Source of the DNA: Ectobius pallidus | Lineage: Eukaryota; Arthropoda; Insecta; Blattodea; Ectobiidae | DNA: 64,000 nt | NCBI GenBank assembly: GCA_964059195.1 | Contig: CAXKWD010000015.1 | Location: forward strand, 1,736,001 to 1,800,000 | Reading direction: 5' to 3' | Shown: positions 1-10,091 of the stretch, in pieces | Numbering within the stretch: position 1 is the stretch's first letter | How the letters are laid out: each line of letters opens with the position of its first letter | Position numbers and translations under genes: made by a program | Notes under the pieces: generated by a model | Databases searched by the model: none | What the model saw: the letters and a program-made list of their open reading frames with translations, nothing else | What the model was told of the DNA's origin: nothing

Positions 1-164
1 AATGGCATTGCTAGGCAACACTTTCGTGTTTTAAAACTCATTGCTAGGCAACAGTATTCTTTCTATTCAAGCAAAATTTACAACCCATGTTTTGCCATTA
101 GCATTTCACCGATATTTTCATTGTATGTATTGATCATTGAGGGACTAAAAACTATTCCTTATAG
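1..164 (+). repeat. Partial monomer at left window edge
   Basis: The last part of a monomer: the end of the truncated third block (ggcattgctaggcaacactttcgtg) and the linker. It carries the gagggactaaaaac linker variant also seen just before 6781, 30770, 40437 and 50104. That variant normally precedes the same monomer type that starts here at 165. Confidence 0.9.
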
Positions 165-991
165 ATGACATTGCTAGCCAACAGTTTCGTATTTGGAGAT
201 GGCATTGCTAAGCTACAGTTCCTTGTTCAAAATGTCAATGCTAAGCAACAGTCAGGTGTTTTAAAAACTTCATTGCTAAGCAACAGTTTCCGGTTTAGTC
301 TGGCATCGCTAGGCAACACTTTTGTGATAGAAAAATCTAATTGTTAGGCAGCCAAATTGTCTTTAAAAGTTACATTGCTAGGAAAAGTTACGACTTTGAA
401 AAATGCATTGAAAGGTAAAGGTTTTTTGTCCGAAATTGACATTGCTCCGCAACAGTATCTTTTTTTAAAAGCTTTTAATAGGTAGGAATATTATGTTTAA
501 GAATGACAGTGCTAAGCAACAGATCTTTTGATGACTTTGCTAGGCAACAGTTTCCGGTTTAGACTGGCATGGCTAGGCAAAACATTCGTGATAGAAAAAT
601 TACATTGTTAGGCAGCCAAATTGTATTTAAAAATTACATTCCTAGGAAAAAGTTTCACTTTGAAAAATGCATTGAAATGTAAAAGTTTTGTGTCTGAAAT
701 TGACATTGCTACGCAACAGTATATTTTTTTAAAAGTTTATAATATGTAGCAATATTGTGTTTAAAAATGACATTGCTAAGCAACAGTTCTTTTTGACGAC
801 ATTGCTAGGCAACAGTTCCCGGTTTAAAATGGCATTGCTAGGCAACACTTTCGTGTTTTAAAACTCATTGCTAGGCAACAGTATTCTTTCTATTCAAGCA
901 AAACTTACAACCCATGTTTTGCCATTAGCATTTCACCGATATTTTCATTGTATGTATTGATCATTGAGGGATTAAAAACTATTCCTTATAG

Positions 992-1816
992 ATGACATTG
1001 CTAGGCAACAGTTTCGTATTTGGAGATGGCATTGCTAAGCTACAGTTTCTTGTTCAAGATGTCAATGCTAAGCAACAGTCAGGTGTTTTAAAAACATCAT
1101 TGCTAAGCAACAGTTTCCGGTTTAGACTGGCATCGCTAGGCAACACTTTTGTGATAGAAAAATCTAATTGTTAGGCAGCCAAATTGTCTTTAAAAGTTAC
1201 ATTGCTAGGAAAAGTTACGACTTTGAAAAATGCATTGAAAGGTAAAGGTTTTGTGTCAGAAATTGACATATCTCCGGAACAGTATCTTTTTTTAAAAGCT
1301 TTTAACAGGTAGCAATATTATGATTAAAAATGACATTGCTAAGCAACAGATCTTTTTGATGACATTGCTAGGCAACTGTTTCCGGTTTAGACTGGTATGG
1401 CTAGGCAAAACTTTCGTGATAGAAAAATTACATTGTTAGGCAGCCAAATAGTATTTAAAAATTACATTGCTAGGAAAAAGTTTCGTCTTTGAATAATGCA
1501 TTGAAATGTAAAAGTTTGGTGTCTGAAATTGACATAGCTACGCAACAGTATATATTTTAAAAGTTTATAATAGGTAGCAATATTGTGTTTATAAATGACA
1601 TTGCTAAGAAAAGTTATTTTTTATGACATTGCTAGGCAACAGTTTCCGGTTTAAAATGGCATTGCTAGGCAACACTTTCGTGTTAAAACTCATTGCTAGG
1701 CAACAGTATTCTTTCTATTCAAGCAAAATTTACAACCCATGTTTTGCCATTAGCATTTCACCGATATTTTCATTGTATGTATTGATCATTGAGGGATTAA
1801 AAACTATTCCTTATAG
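992..1816 (+). repeat. Most divergent monomer
   Basis: This 825-bp copy carries many private changes: gacatatctccggaac, tttaacaggtagc, atgattaaaaatg, gcaactgtttccgg, ctggtatggc, tttgaataatgc and gacatagctacgc. Its last 270 bp or so has a distinctive variant, tatattttaaaag then gctaagaaaagttattttttatg then gtgttaaaactc. The same variant occurs only at the ends of the monomers at 16714 and 25814. The divergence suggests that it escaped recent homogenisation. Confidence 0.85.
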
Positions 1817-4304
1817 ATGACATTGCTAGGCAACAGTTTCGTATTTGGAGATGGCATTGCTAAGCTACAGTTCCTTGTTCAAAATGTCAATGCTAAGCAA
1901 CAGTCAGGTGTTTTAAAAACTTCATTGCTAAGCAACAGTTTCCGGTTTAGACTGGCATCGCTAGGCAACACTTTTGTGATAGAAAAATCTAATTGTTAGG
2001 CAGCCAAATTGTCTTTAAAAGTTACATTGCTAGGAAAAGTTACGACTTTGAAAAATGCATTGAAAGGTAAAGGTTTTTTGTCCGAAATTGACATTGCTAC
2101 GCAACAGTATCTTTTTTTAAAAGCTTTTAATAGGTAGCAATATTATGTTTAAGAATGACATTGCTAAGCAACAGATCTTTTTGATGACTTTGCTAGGCAA
2201 CAGTTTCCGGTTTAGACTGGCATGGCTAGGCAAAACTTTCGTGATAGAAAAATTACATTGTTAGGCAGCCAAATTGTATTTAAAAATTACATTGCTAGGA
2301 AAAAGTTTCACTTTGAAAAATGCATTGAAATGTAAAATTTTGTGTCTGAAATTGACATTGCTACCCAACAGTATATTTTTTTAAAAGTTTATAATAGGTA
2401 GCAATATTGTGTTTAAAAATGACATTGCTAAGCAACAGTTCTTTTTGACGACATTGCTAGGCAACAGTTCCCGGTTTAAAATGGCATTGCTAGGCAACAC
2501 TTTCGTGTTTTAAAACTCATTGCTAGGCAACAGTATTCTTTCTATTCAAGCAAAATTTACAACCCATGTTTTGCCATTAGCATTTCACCGATATTTTCAT
2601 TGTATGTATTGATCATTGAGGGATTAAAAACTATTCCTTATAGATGACATTGCTAGGCAACAGTTTCGTATTTGGAGATGGCATTGCTAAGCTACAGTTC
2701 CTTGTTCAAAATGTCAATGCTAAGCAACAGTCAGGTGTTTTAAAAACTTCATTGCTAAGCAACAGTTTCCGGTTTAGTCTGGCATCGCTAGGCAACACTT
2801 TTGTGATAGAAAAATCTAATTGTTAGGCAGCCAAATTGTCTTTAAAAGTTACATTGCTAGGAAAAGTTACGACTTTGAAAAATGCATTGAAGGTAAAGGT
2901 TTTTTGTCCGAAATTGACATTGCTACGCAACAGTATCTTTTTTTAAAAGCTTTTAATAGGTAGCAATATTATGTTTAAGAATGACAGTGCTAAGCAACAG
3001 ATCTTTTTGATGACTTTGCTAGGCAACAGTTTCCGGTTTAGACTGGCATGGCTAGGCAAAACTTTCGTGATAGAAAAATTACATTGTTAGGCAGCCAAAT
3101 TGTATTTAAAAATTACATTGCTAGGAAAAAGTTTCACTTTGAAAAATGCATTGAAATGTAAAAGTTTTGTGTCTGAAATTGACATTGCTACGCAACAGTA
3201 TATTTTTTTAAAAGTTTATAATATGTAGCAATATTGTGTTTAAAAATGACATTGCTAAGCAACAGTTCTTTTTGACGACATTGCTAGGCAACAGTTCCCG
3301 GTTTAAAATGGCATTGCTAGGCAACACTTTCGTGATTTAAAACTCATTGCTAGGCAACAGTATTCTTTCTATTCAAGCAAAACTTACAACCCATGTTTTG
3401 CCATTAGCATTTCACCGATATTTTCATTGTATGTATTGATCATTGAGGAATTAAAAACTATTCCTTATAGATGACATTGCTAGGCAACAGTTTCGTATTT
3501 GGAGATGGCATTGCTAAGCTACAGTTTCTTGTTCAAGATGTCAATGCTAAGCAACAGTCAGGTGTTTTAAAAACTTCATTGCTAAGCAACAGTTTCCGGT
3601 TTAGACTGGCATCGCTAGGCAACACTTTTGTGATAGAAAAATCTAATTGTTAGGCAGCCAAATTGTCTTTAAAAGTTACATTGCTAGGAAAAGTTACGAC
3701 TTTGAAAAATGCATTGAAAGGTAAAGGTTTTTTGTCCGAAATTGACATTGCTACGCAACAGTATCTTTTTTTAAAAGCTTTTAATAGGTAGCAATATTAT
3801 GTTTAAGAATGACATTGCTAAGCAACAGATCTTTTTGATGACTTTGCTAGGCAACAGTTTCCGGTTTAGACTGGCATGGCTAGGCAAAACTTTCGTGATA
3901 GAAAAATTACATTGTTAGGCAGCCAAATTGTATTTAAAAATTACATTGCTAGGAAAAAGTTTCACTTTGAAAAATGCATTGAAATGTAAAAGTTTTGTGT
4001 CTGAAATTGACATTGCTACGCAACAGTATATTTTTTTAAAAGTTTATAATAGGTAGCAATATTGTGTTTAAAAATGACATTGCTAAGCAACAGTTCTTTT
4101 TGACGACATTGCTAGGCAACAGTTCCCGGTTTAAAATGGCATTGCTAGGCAACACTTTCGTGTTTTAAAACTCATTGCTAGGCAACAGTATTCTTTCTAT
4201 TCAAGCAAAATTTACAACCCATGTTTTGCCATTAGCATTTCACCGATATTTTCATTGTATGTATTGATCATTGAGGGATTAAAAACTATTCCTTATAGAT
4301 GACA

Positions 4305-4316
4305 TTGCTAGGCAAC
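4305..4316 (+). promoter_or_regulatory. X-box-like core TTGCTAGGCAAC (example of many)
   Basis: The sub-repeat core contains GGCAAC, a perfect match to the RGYAAC half-site bound by RFX-family winged-helix factors. It is preceded, after a one-base gap, by ATTGCT, an imperfect inverted copy. The exemplar monomer has five perfect TTGCTAGGCAAC strings (4305, 4672, 4937, 4970, 5003). Several variants end AGCAACAG or CGCAACAG. The X-box resemblance is seen directly; actual protein binding is inference. It may simply be chance similarity in an amplified short repeat. Confidence 0.3.
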
Positions 4317-4404
4317 AGTTTCGTATTTGGAGATGGCATTGCTAAGCTACAGTTCCTTGTTCAAAATGTCAATGCTAAGCAACAGTCAGGTGTTTTAAAA
4401 ACTT

Positions 4405-4669
4405 CATTGCTAAGCAACAGTTTCCGGTTTAGACTGGCATCGCTAGGCAACACTTTTGTGATAGAAAAATCTAATTGTTAGGCAGCCAAATTGTCTTTAA
4501 AAGTTACATTGCTAGGAAAAGTTACGACTTTGAAAAATGCATTGAAAGGTAAAGGTTTTTTGTCCGAAATTGACATTGCTACGCAACAGTATCTTTTTTT
4601 AAAAGCTTTTAATAGGTAGCAATATTATGTTTAAGAATGACATTGCTAAGCAACAGATCTTTTTGATGA
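4405..4669 (+). repeat. Internal 265-bp block A (exemplar monomer)
   Basis: First of two adjacent 265-bp repeats inside each monomer. The landmark tttccggttt is at 4421 here, at 4686 in block B, and as ttcccggttt at 4951 in the truncated third copy: exact steps of 265. Hand alignment of A against B gives about 26 differences in 265 positions, so roughly 90% identity. Block A carries features absent from block B: the palindrome TTAAAAGCTTTTAA and the site AGATCT. The A/B duplication is therefore older than the spread of the 828-bp monomer. Confidence 0.9.
4599..4612. other. 14-bp perfect palindrome with AAGCTT, once per monomer
   Basis: TTAAAAGCTTTTAA is a perfect inverted repeat in block A of most monomers. 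It is destroyed in the monomers that read aaatcttttaat instead (16714, 25814, 29118, 37954, 47621, 56460), and it is deleted from the three 563-bp monomers. With AGATCT at 4655-4660 it gives restriction markers for the array. Confidence 0.8.
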
Positions 4670-4934
4670 CTTTGCTAGGCAACAGTTTCCGGTTTAGACT
4701 GGCATGGCTAGGCAAAACTTTCGTGATAGAAAAATTACATTGTTAGGCAGCCAAATTGTATTTAAAAATTACATTGCTAGGAAAAAGTTTCACTTTGAAA
4801 AATGCATTGAAATGTAAAAGTTTTGTGTCTGAAATTGACATTGCTACGCAACAGTATATTTTTTTAAAAGTTTATAATAGGTAGCAATATTGTGTTTAAA
4901 AATGACATTGCTAAGCAACAGTTCTTTTTGACGA
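4670..4934 (+). repeat. Internal 265-bp block B (exemplar monomer)
   Basis: Second copy of the 265-bp block. Diagnostic differences from block A are ggcaaaactttcgtg instead of ggcaacacttttgtg, gaaatgtaaaag instead of gaaaggtaaagg, and aaaagtttataat instead of aaaagcttttaat. The two blocks share a 21-bp identical stretch (around 4529-4549 in A and 265 bp further on in B). That stretch is the recombination point that produced the 563-bp short monomers elsewhere. Confidence 0.9.
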
Positions 4935-5023
4935 CATTGCTAGGCAACAGTTCCCGGTTTAAAATGGCATTGCTAGGCAACACTTTCGTGTTTTAAAACT
5001 CATTGCTAGGCAACAGTATTCTT
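4935..5023 (+). repeat. Truncated third 265-bp block (exemplar monomer)
   Basis: The start of a third block copy, in phase with A and B: cattgctaggcaacagttcccggttt, then ggcattgctaggcaacactttcgtg. Similarity fades after the third sub-repeat, near the string cagtattctttc. It shows that the monomer was assembled from 265-bp units before its current end was fixed. Confidence 0.75.
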
Positions 5024-5126
5024 TCTATTCAAGCAAAATTTACAACCCATGTTTTGCCATTAGCATTTCACCGATATTTTCATTGTATGTATTGATCATT
5101 GAGGGATTAAAAACTATTCCTTATAG
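5024..5126 (+). other. Linker segment of the monomer without clear sub-repeats
   Basis: About 105 bp from ctattcaagcaaaattt to attccttatag. It lacks the cattgctaggcaac core and is the least repetitive part of the monomer, yet it is nearly invariant across the array. The visible variants are gcaaaattt/gcaaaactt, gagggatta/gagggacta/gaggaatta and ccttatag/cctcatag. A cattgaggg string at 5097 lies 34 bp before the next core at 5131, so the linker may be a decayed run of sub-repeats. No RNA polymerase III A/B box or other known element is recognised. Confidence 0.7.
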
Positions 5127-5954
5127 ATGACATTGCTAGGCAACAGTTTCGTATTTGGAGATGGCATTGCTAAGCTACAGTTCCTTGTTCAAAATGTCAA
5201 TGCTAAGCAACAGTCAGGTGTTTTAAAAACTTCATTGCTAAGCAACAGTTTCCGGTTTAGACTGGCATCGCTAGGCAACACTTTTGTGATAGAAAAATCT
5301 AATTGTTAGGCAGCCAAATTGTCTTTAAAAGTTACATTGCTAGGAAAAGTTACGACTTTGAAAAATGCATTGAAAGGTAAAGGATTTTTGGCAGAAATTG
5401 ACATTGCTACGCAACAGTATCTTTTTTTAAAAGCTTTTAATAGGTAGCAATATTATGTTTAAAAATGACATTGCTAAGCAACAGATCTTTTTGATGACAT
5501 TGCTAGGCAACAGTTTCCGGTTTAGACTGGCATGGCTAGGCAAAACTTTCGTGATAGAAAAATTACATTGTTAGGCAGCCAAATAGTATTTAAAAATTAC
5601 ATTGCTAGGAAAAAGTTTCACTTTGAAAAATGCATTGAAATGTAAAAGTTTTGTGTCTGAAATTGACATTGTTACGCAACAGTATATTTTTTTAAACGTT
5701 TATAATATGTAGCAATATTGTGTTTAAAAATGACATTGCTAAGCAACAGTTCTTTTTGACGACATTGCTAGGCAACAGTTCCCGGTTTAAAATGGCATTG
5801 CTAGGCAACACTTTCGTGTTTTAAAACTCATTGCTAGGCAACAGTATTCTTTCTATTCAAGCAAAACTTACAACCCATGTTTTGCCATTAGCATTTCACC
5901 GATATTTTCATTGTATGTATTGATCATTGAGGGATTAAAAACTATTCCTTATAG

Positions 5955-8900
5955 ATGACATTCCTAGGCAACAGTTTCGTATTTGGAGATGGCATTGCTA
6001 AGCTACAGTTTCTTGTTCAAAATGTCAATGCTAAGCAACAGTCAGGTGTTTTAAAAACTTCATTGCTAAGCAACAGTTTCCGGTTTAGACTGGCATCGCT
6101 AGGCAACACTTTTGTGATAGAAAAATTTAATTGTTGGCAGCCAAATTGTCTTTAAAAGTTACATTGCTAGGAAAAGTTACGACTTTGAAAAATGCATTGA
6201 AAGGTAAAGGTTTTTTGTCCGAAATTGACATTGCTACGCAACAGTATCTTTTTTAAAAGCTTTTAATAGGTAGCAATATTATGTTTAAGAATGACATTGC
6301 TAAGCAACAGATCTTTTTGATGACTTTGCTAGGCAACAGTTTCCGGTTTAGACTGGCATGGCTAGGCAAAACTTTCGTGATAGAAAAATTACATTGTTAG
6401 GCAGCCAAATTGTATTTAAAAATTACATTGCTAGGAAAAAGTTTCACTTTGAAAAATGCATTGAAATGTAAAAGTTTTGTGTCTGAAATTGACATTGCTA
6501 CCCAACAGTATATTTTTTTAAAAGTTTATAATAGGTAGCAATATTGTGTTTAAAAATGACATTGCTAAGCAACAGTTCTTTTTGACGACATTGCTAGGCA
6601 ACAGTTCCCGGTTTAAAATGGAATTTCTAGGCAACACTTTCGTGTTTTAAAACTCATTGCTAGGCAACAGTATTCTTTCTATTCAAGCAAAATTTACAAC
6701 CCATGTTTTGCCATTAGCATTTCACCGATATTTTCATTGTATGTATTGATCATTGAGGGACTAAAAACTATTCCTTATAGATGACATTGCTAGGCAACAG
6801 TTTCGTATTTGGAGATGGCATTGCTAAGCTACAGTTCCTTGTTCAAAATGTCAATGCTAAGCAACAGTCAGGTGTTTTAAAAACTTCATTGCTAAGCAAC
6901 AGTTTCCGGTTTAGTCTGGCATCGCTAGGCAACACTTTTGTGATAGAAAAATCTAATTGTTAGGCAGCCAAATTGTCTTTAAAAGTTACATTGCTAGGAA
7001 AAGTTACGACTTTGAAAAATGCATTGAAAGGTAAAGGTTTTTTGTCCGAAATTGACATTGCTCCGCAACAGTATCTTTTTTTAAAAGCTTTTAATAGGTA
7101 GCAATATTATGTTTAAGAATGACAGTGCTAAGCAACAGATCTTTTGATGACTTTGCTAGGCAACAGTTTCCGGTTTAGACTGGCATGGCTAGGCAAAACA
7201 TTCGTGATAGAAAAATTACATTGTTAGGCAGCCAAATTGTATTTAAAAATTACATTCCTAGGAAAAAGTTTCACTTTGAAAAATGCATTGAAATGTAAAA
7301 GTTTTGTGTCTGAAATTGACATTGCTACGCAACAGTATATTTTTTTAAAAGTTTATAATATGTAGCAATATTGTGTTTAAAAATGACATTGCTAAGCAAC
7401 AGTTCTTTTTGACGACATTGCTAGGCAACAGTTCCCGGTTTAAAATGGCATTGCTAGGCAACACTTTCGTGTTTTAAAACTCATTGCTAGGCAACAGTAT
7501 TCTTTCTATTCAAGCAAAACTTACAACCCATGTTTTGCCATTAGCATTTCACCGATATTTTCATTGTATGTATTGATCATTGAGGGATTAAAAACTATTC
7601 CTCATAGATGACATTGCTAGGCAACAGTTTCGTATTTGGAGATGGCATTGCTAAGCTACAGTTCCTTGTTCAAAATGTCAATGCTAAGCAACAGTCAGGT
7701 GTTTTAAAAACTTCATTGCTAAGCAACAGTTTCCGGTTTAGACTGGCATCGCTAGGCAACACTTTTGTGATAGAAAAATCTAATTGTTAGGCAGCCAAAT
7801 TGTCTTTAAAAGTTACATTGCTAGGAAAAGTTACGACTTTGAAAAATGCATTGAAAGGTAAAGGTTTTTTGTCCGAAATTGACATTGCTACGCAACAGTA
7901 TCTTTTTTTAAAAGCTTTTAATAGGTAGCAATATTATGTTTAAGAATGACATTGCTAAGCAACATATCTTTTTGATGACTTTGCTAGGCAACAGTTTCCG
8001 GTTTAGACTGGCATGGCTAGGCAAAACTTTCGTGATAGAAAAATTACATTGTTAGGCAGCCAAATTGTATTTAAAAATTACATTGCTAGGAAAAAGTTTC
8101 ACTTTGAAAAATGCATTGAAATGTAAAAGTTTTGTGTCTGAAATTGACATTGCTACGCAACAGTATATTTTTTTAAAAGTTTATAATAGGTAGCAATATT
8201 GTGTTTAAAAATGACATTGCTAAGCAACAGTTCTTTTTGACGACATTGCTAGGCAACAGTTCCCGGTTTAAAATGGCATTGCTAGGCAACACTTTCGTGT
8301 TTTAAAACTCATTGCTAGGCAACAGTATTCTTTCTATTCAAGCAAAATTTACAACCCATGTTTTGCCATTAGCATTTCACCGATATTTTCATTGTATGTA
8401 TTGATCATTGAGGGATTAAAAACTATTCCTTATAGATGACATTGCTAGGCAACAGTTTCGTATTTGGAGATGGCATTGCTAAGCTACAGTTCCTTGTTCA
8501 AAATGTCAATGCTAAGCAACAGTCAGGTGTTTTAAAAACTTCATTGCTAAGCAACAGTTTCCGGTTTAGACTGGCATCGCTAGGCAACACTTTTGTGATA
8601 GAAAAATCTAATTGTTAGGCAGCCAAATTGTCTTTAAAAGTTACATTGCTAGGAAAAGTTACGACTTTGAAAAATGCATTGAAAGGTAAAGGATTTTTGG
8701 CAGAAACTGACATTGCTACGCAACAGTATCTTTTTTTAAAAGCTTTTAATAGGTAGCAATATTATGTTTAAAAATGACATTGCTAAGCAACAGATCTTTT
8801 TGATGACATTGCTAGGCAACAGTTTCCGGTTTAGACTGGCATGGCTAGGCAAAACATTCGTGATAGAAAAATTACATTGTTAGGCAGCCAAATTGTATTT

Positions 8901-10091
8901 AAAAATTACATTGCTAGGAAAAAGTTTCACTTTGAAAAATGCATTGAAATGTAAAAGTTTTGTGTCTGAAATTGACATTGCTACGCAACAGTATATTTTT
9001 TTAAAAGTTTATAATATGTAGCAATATTGTGTTTAAAAATGACATTGCTAAGCAACAGTTCTTTTTGACGACATTGCTAGGCAACAGTTCCCGGTTTAAA
9101 ATGGCATTGCTAGGCAACACTTTCGTGTTTTAAAACTCATTGCTAGGCAACAGTATTCTTTCTATTCAAGCAAAACTTACAACCCATGTTTTGCCATTAG
9201 CATTTCACCGATATTTTCATTGTATGTATTGATCATTGAGGGATTAAAAACTATTCCTTATAGATGACATTGCTAGGCAACAGTTTCGTATTTGGAGATG
9301 GCATTGCTAAGCTACAGTTCCTTGTTCAAAATGTCAATGCTAAGCAACAGTCAGGTGTTTTAAAAACTTCATTGCTAAGCAACAGTTTCCGGTTTAGACT
9401 GGCATCGCTAGGGAACACTTTTGTGATAGAAAAATCTAATTGTTAGGCAGCCAAATTGTCTTTAAAAGTTACATTGCTAGGAAAAGTTACGACTTTGAAA
9501 AATGCATTGAAATGTAAAGGATTTTTGGCAGAAACTGACATTGCTACGCAACAGTATCTTTTTTTAAAAGCTTTTAATAGGTAGCAATATTATGTTTAAA
9601 AATGACATTGCTAAGCAACAGATCTTTTTGATGACATTGCTAGGCAACAGTTTCCGGTTTAGACTGGCATGGCTAGGCAAAACTTTCGTGATAGAAAAAT
9701 TACATTGTTAGGCAGCCAAATAGTATTTAAAAATTACATTGCTAGGAAAAAGTTTCACTTTGAAAAATGCATTGAAATGTAAAAGTTTTGTGTCTGAAAT
9801 TGACATTGCTACGCAACAGTATATTTTTTTAAACGTTTATAATATGTAGCAATATTGTGTTTAAAAATGACATTGCTAAGCAACAGTTCTTTTTGACGAC
9901 ATTGCTAGGCAACAGTTCCCGGTTTAAAATGGCATTGCTAGGCAACACTTTCGTGTTTTTAAACTCATTGCTAGGCAACAGTATTCTTTCTATTCAAGCA
10001 AAACTTACAACCCATGTTTTGCCATTAGCATTTCACCGATATTTTCATTGTATGTATTGATCATTGAGGGATTAAAAACTATTCCTTATAG
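5955..10091 (+). repeat. Monomers 8-12, source-like copy of 29945-34080
   Basis: Monomers start at 5955, 6781, 7608, 8436 and 9264. The first is the 826-bp marker type with gacattcctagg at the start and ttgttggcagcc (one base lost). 6781 is 827 bp with cagatcttttgatg; 7608 is preceded by cctcatag; 9264 has gctagggaacac and ggcagaaactg. The same order of the same types recurs at 29945, 30770, 31597, 32425 and 33253 (offset 23,989-23,990). Confidence 0.87.

Larger units (their letters stand above)
4299..5126 (+). repeat. Exemplar 828-bp monomer
   Basis: This monomer is typical and is used to describe the internal plan. Order: three leader sub-repeats (4299 to about 4404), 265-bp block A, 265-bp block B, the first third of another block, then a linker of about 105 bp without clear sub-repeats. 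Sub-repeat cores (first base of cattgct or its variant) lie at 4303, 4337, 4370, 4405, 4438, 4473, 4507, 4540, 4574, 4641, 4670, 4703, 4738, 4772, 4805, 4839, 4906, 4935, 4968 and 5001. Steps are 33-35 bp, with two double steps of 67 bp and two short steps of 29 bp. I count 13 CpG in the monomer. The start point is arbitrary, chosen at a conserved landmark. Confidence 0.93.
165..5954 (+). repeat. Monomers 1-7, mixed types
   Basis: Monomers start at 165, 992, 1817, 2644, 3471, 4299 and 5127. The one at 165 has the same combination as 6781 (tagtctggcatcgc, gctccgcaac, cagatcttttgatg, acattcctagg). The one at 1817 is a mosaic whose second half (gtaaaattttgtg, ctacccaac) matches the 13404 and 17537 type. 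Monomers 2644 and 3471 correspond to 18363 and 19191 (offsets 15,719 and 15,720). The one at 5127 has gttacgcaac and aaacgtttataatatg near its end. Confidence 0.88.

Noticed and set aside
165..347. A 60-codon + strand open frame (LLGNSF/SLGNTF-rich) recurring in nearly every monomer, with 65-67-codon variants
   Set aside because: The peptide is just the sub-repeat core read in one frame. Its conservation follows from array homogenisation. One-base deletions break it at 58942, 59769 and 61423, and a one-base loss extends it in the 5955 type. There is no coding context.
4655..4700. Hammerhead-ribozyme-like arrangement (ttgatgac followed by a small TTGC-TAG-GCAA hairpin), as found in some satellites
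   Set aside because: The CUGAUGA core is not matched exactly, and the required GAAA after the stem is absent (agtttcc follows). No suitable cleavage triplet and third stem could be found on either strand.
4299..5126. CRISPR array or plasmid iterons, suggested by short direct repeats of about 34 bp
   Set aside because: The repeats are degenerate and directly abutting, with no unique spacers of constant length. They are nested in 265- and 828-bp units over 64 kb, with no cas or rep gene.
5024..5126. Transposon or SINE origin of the monomer
   Set aside because: No terminal inverted repeats, target-site duplications, polymerase III boxes or poly(A) tail were found in the linker or elsewhere in the monomer.
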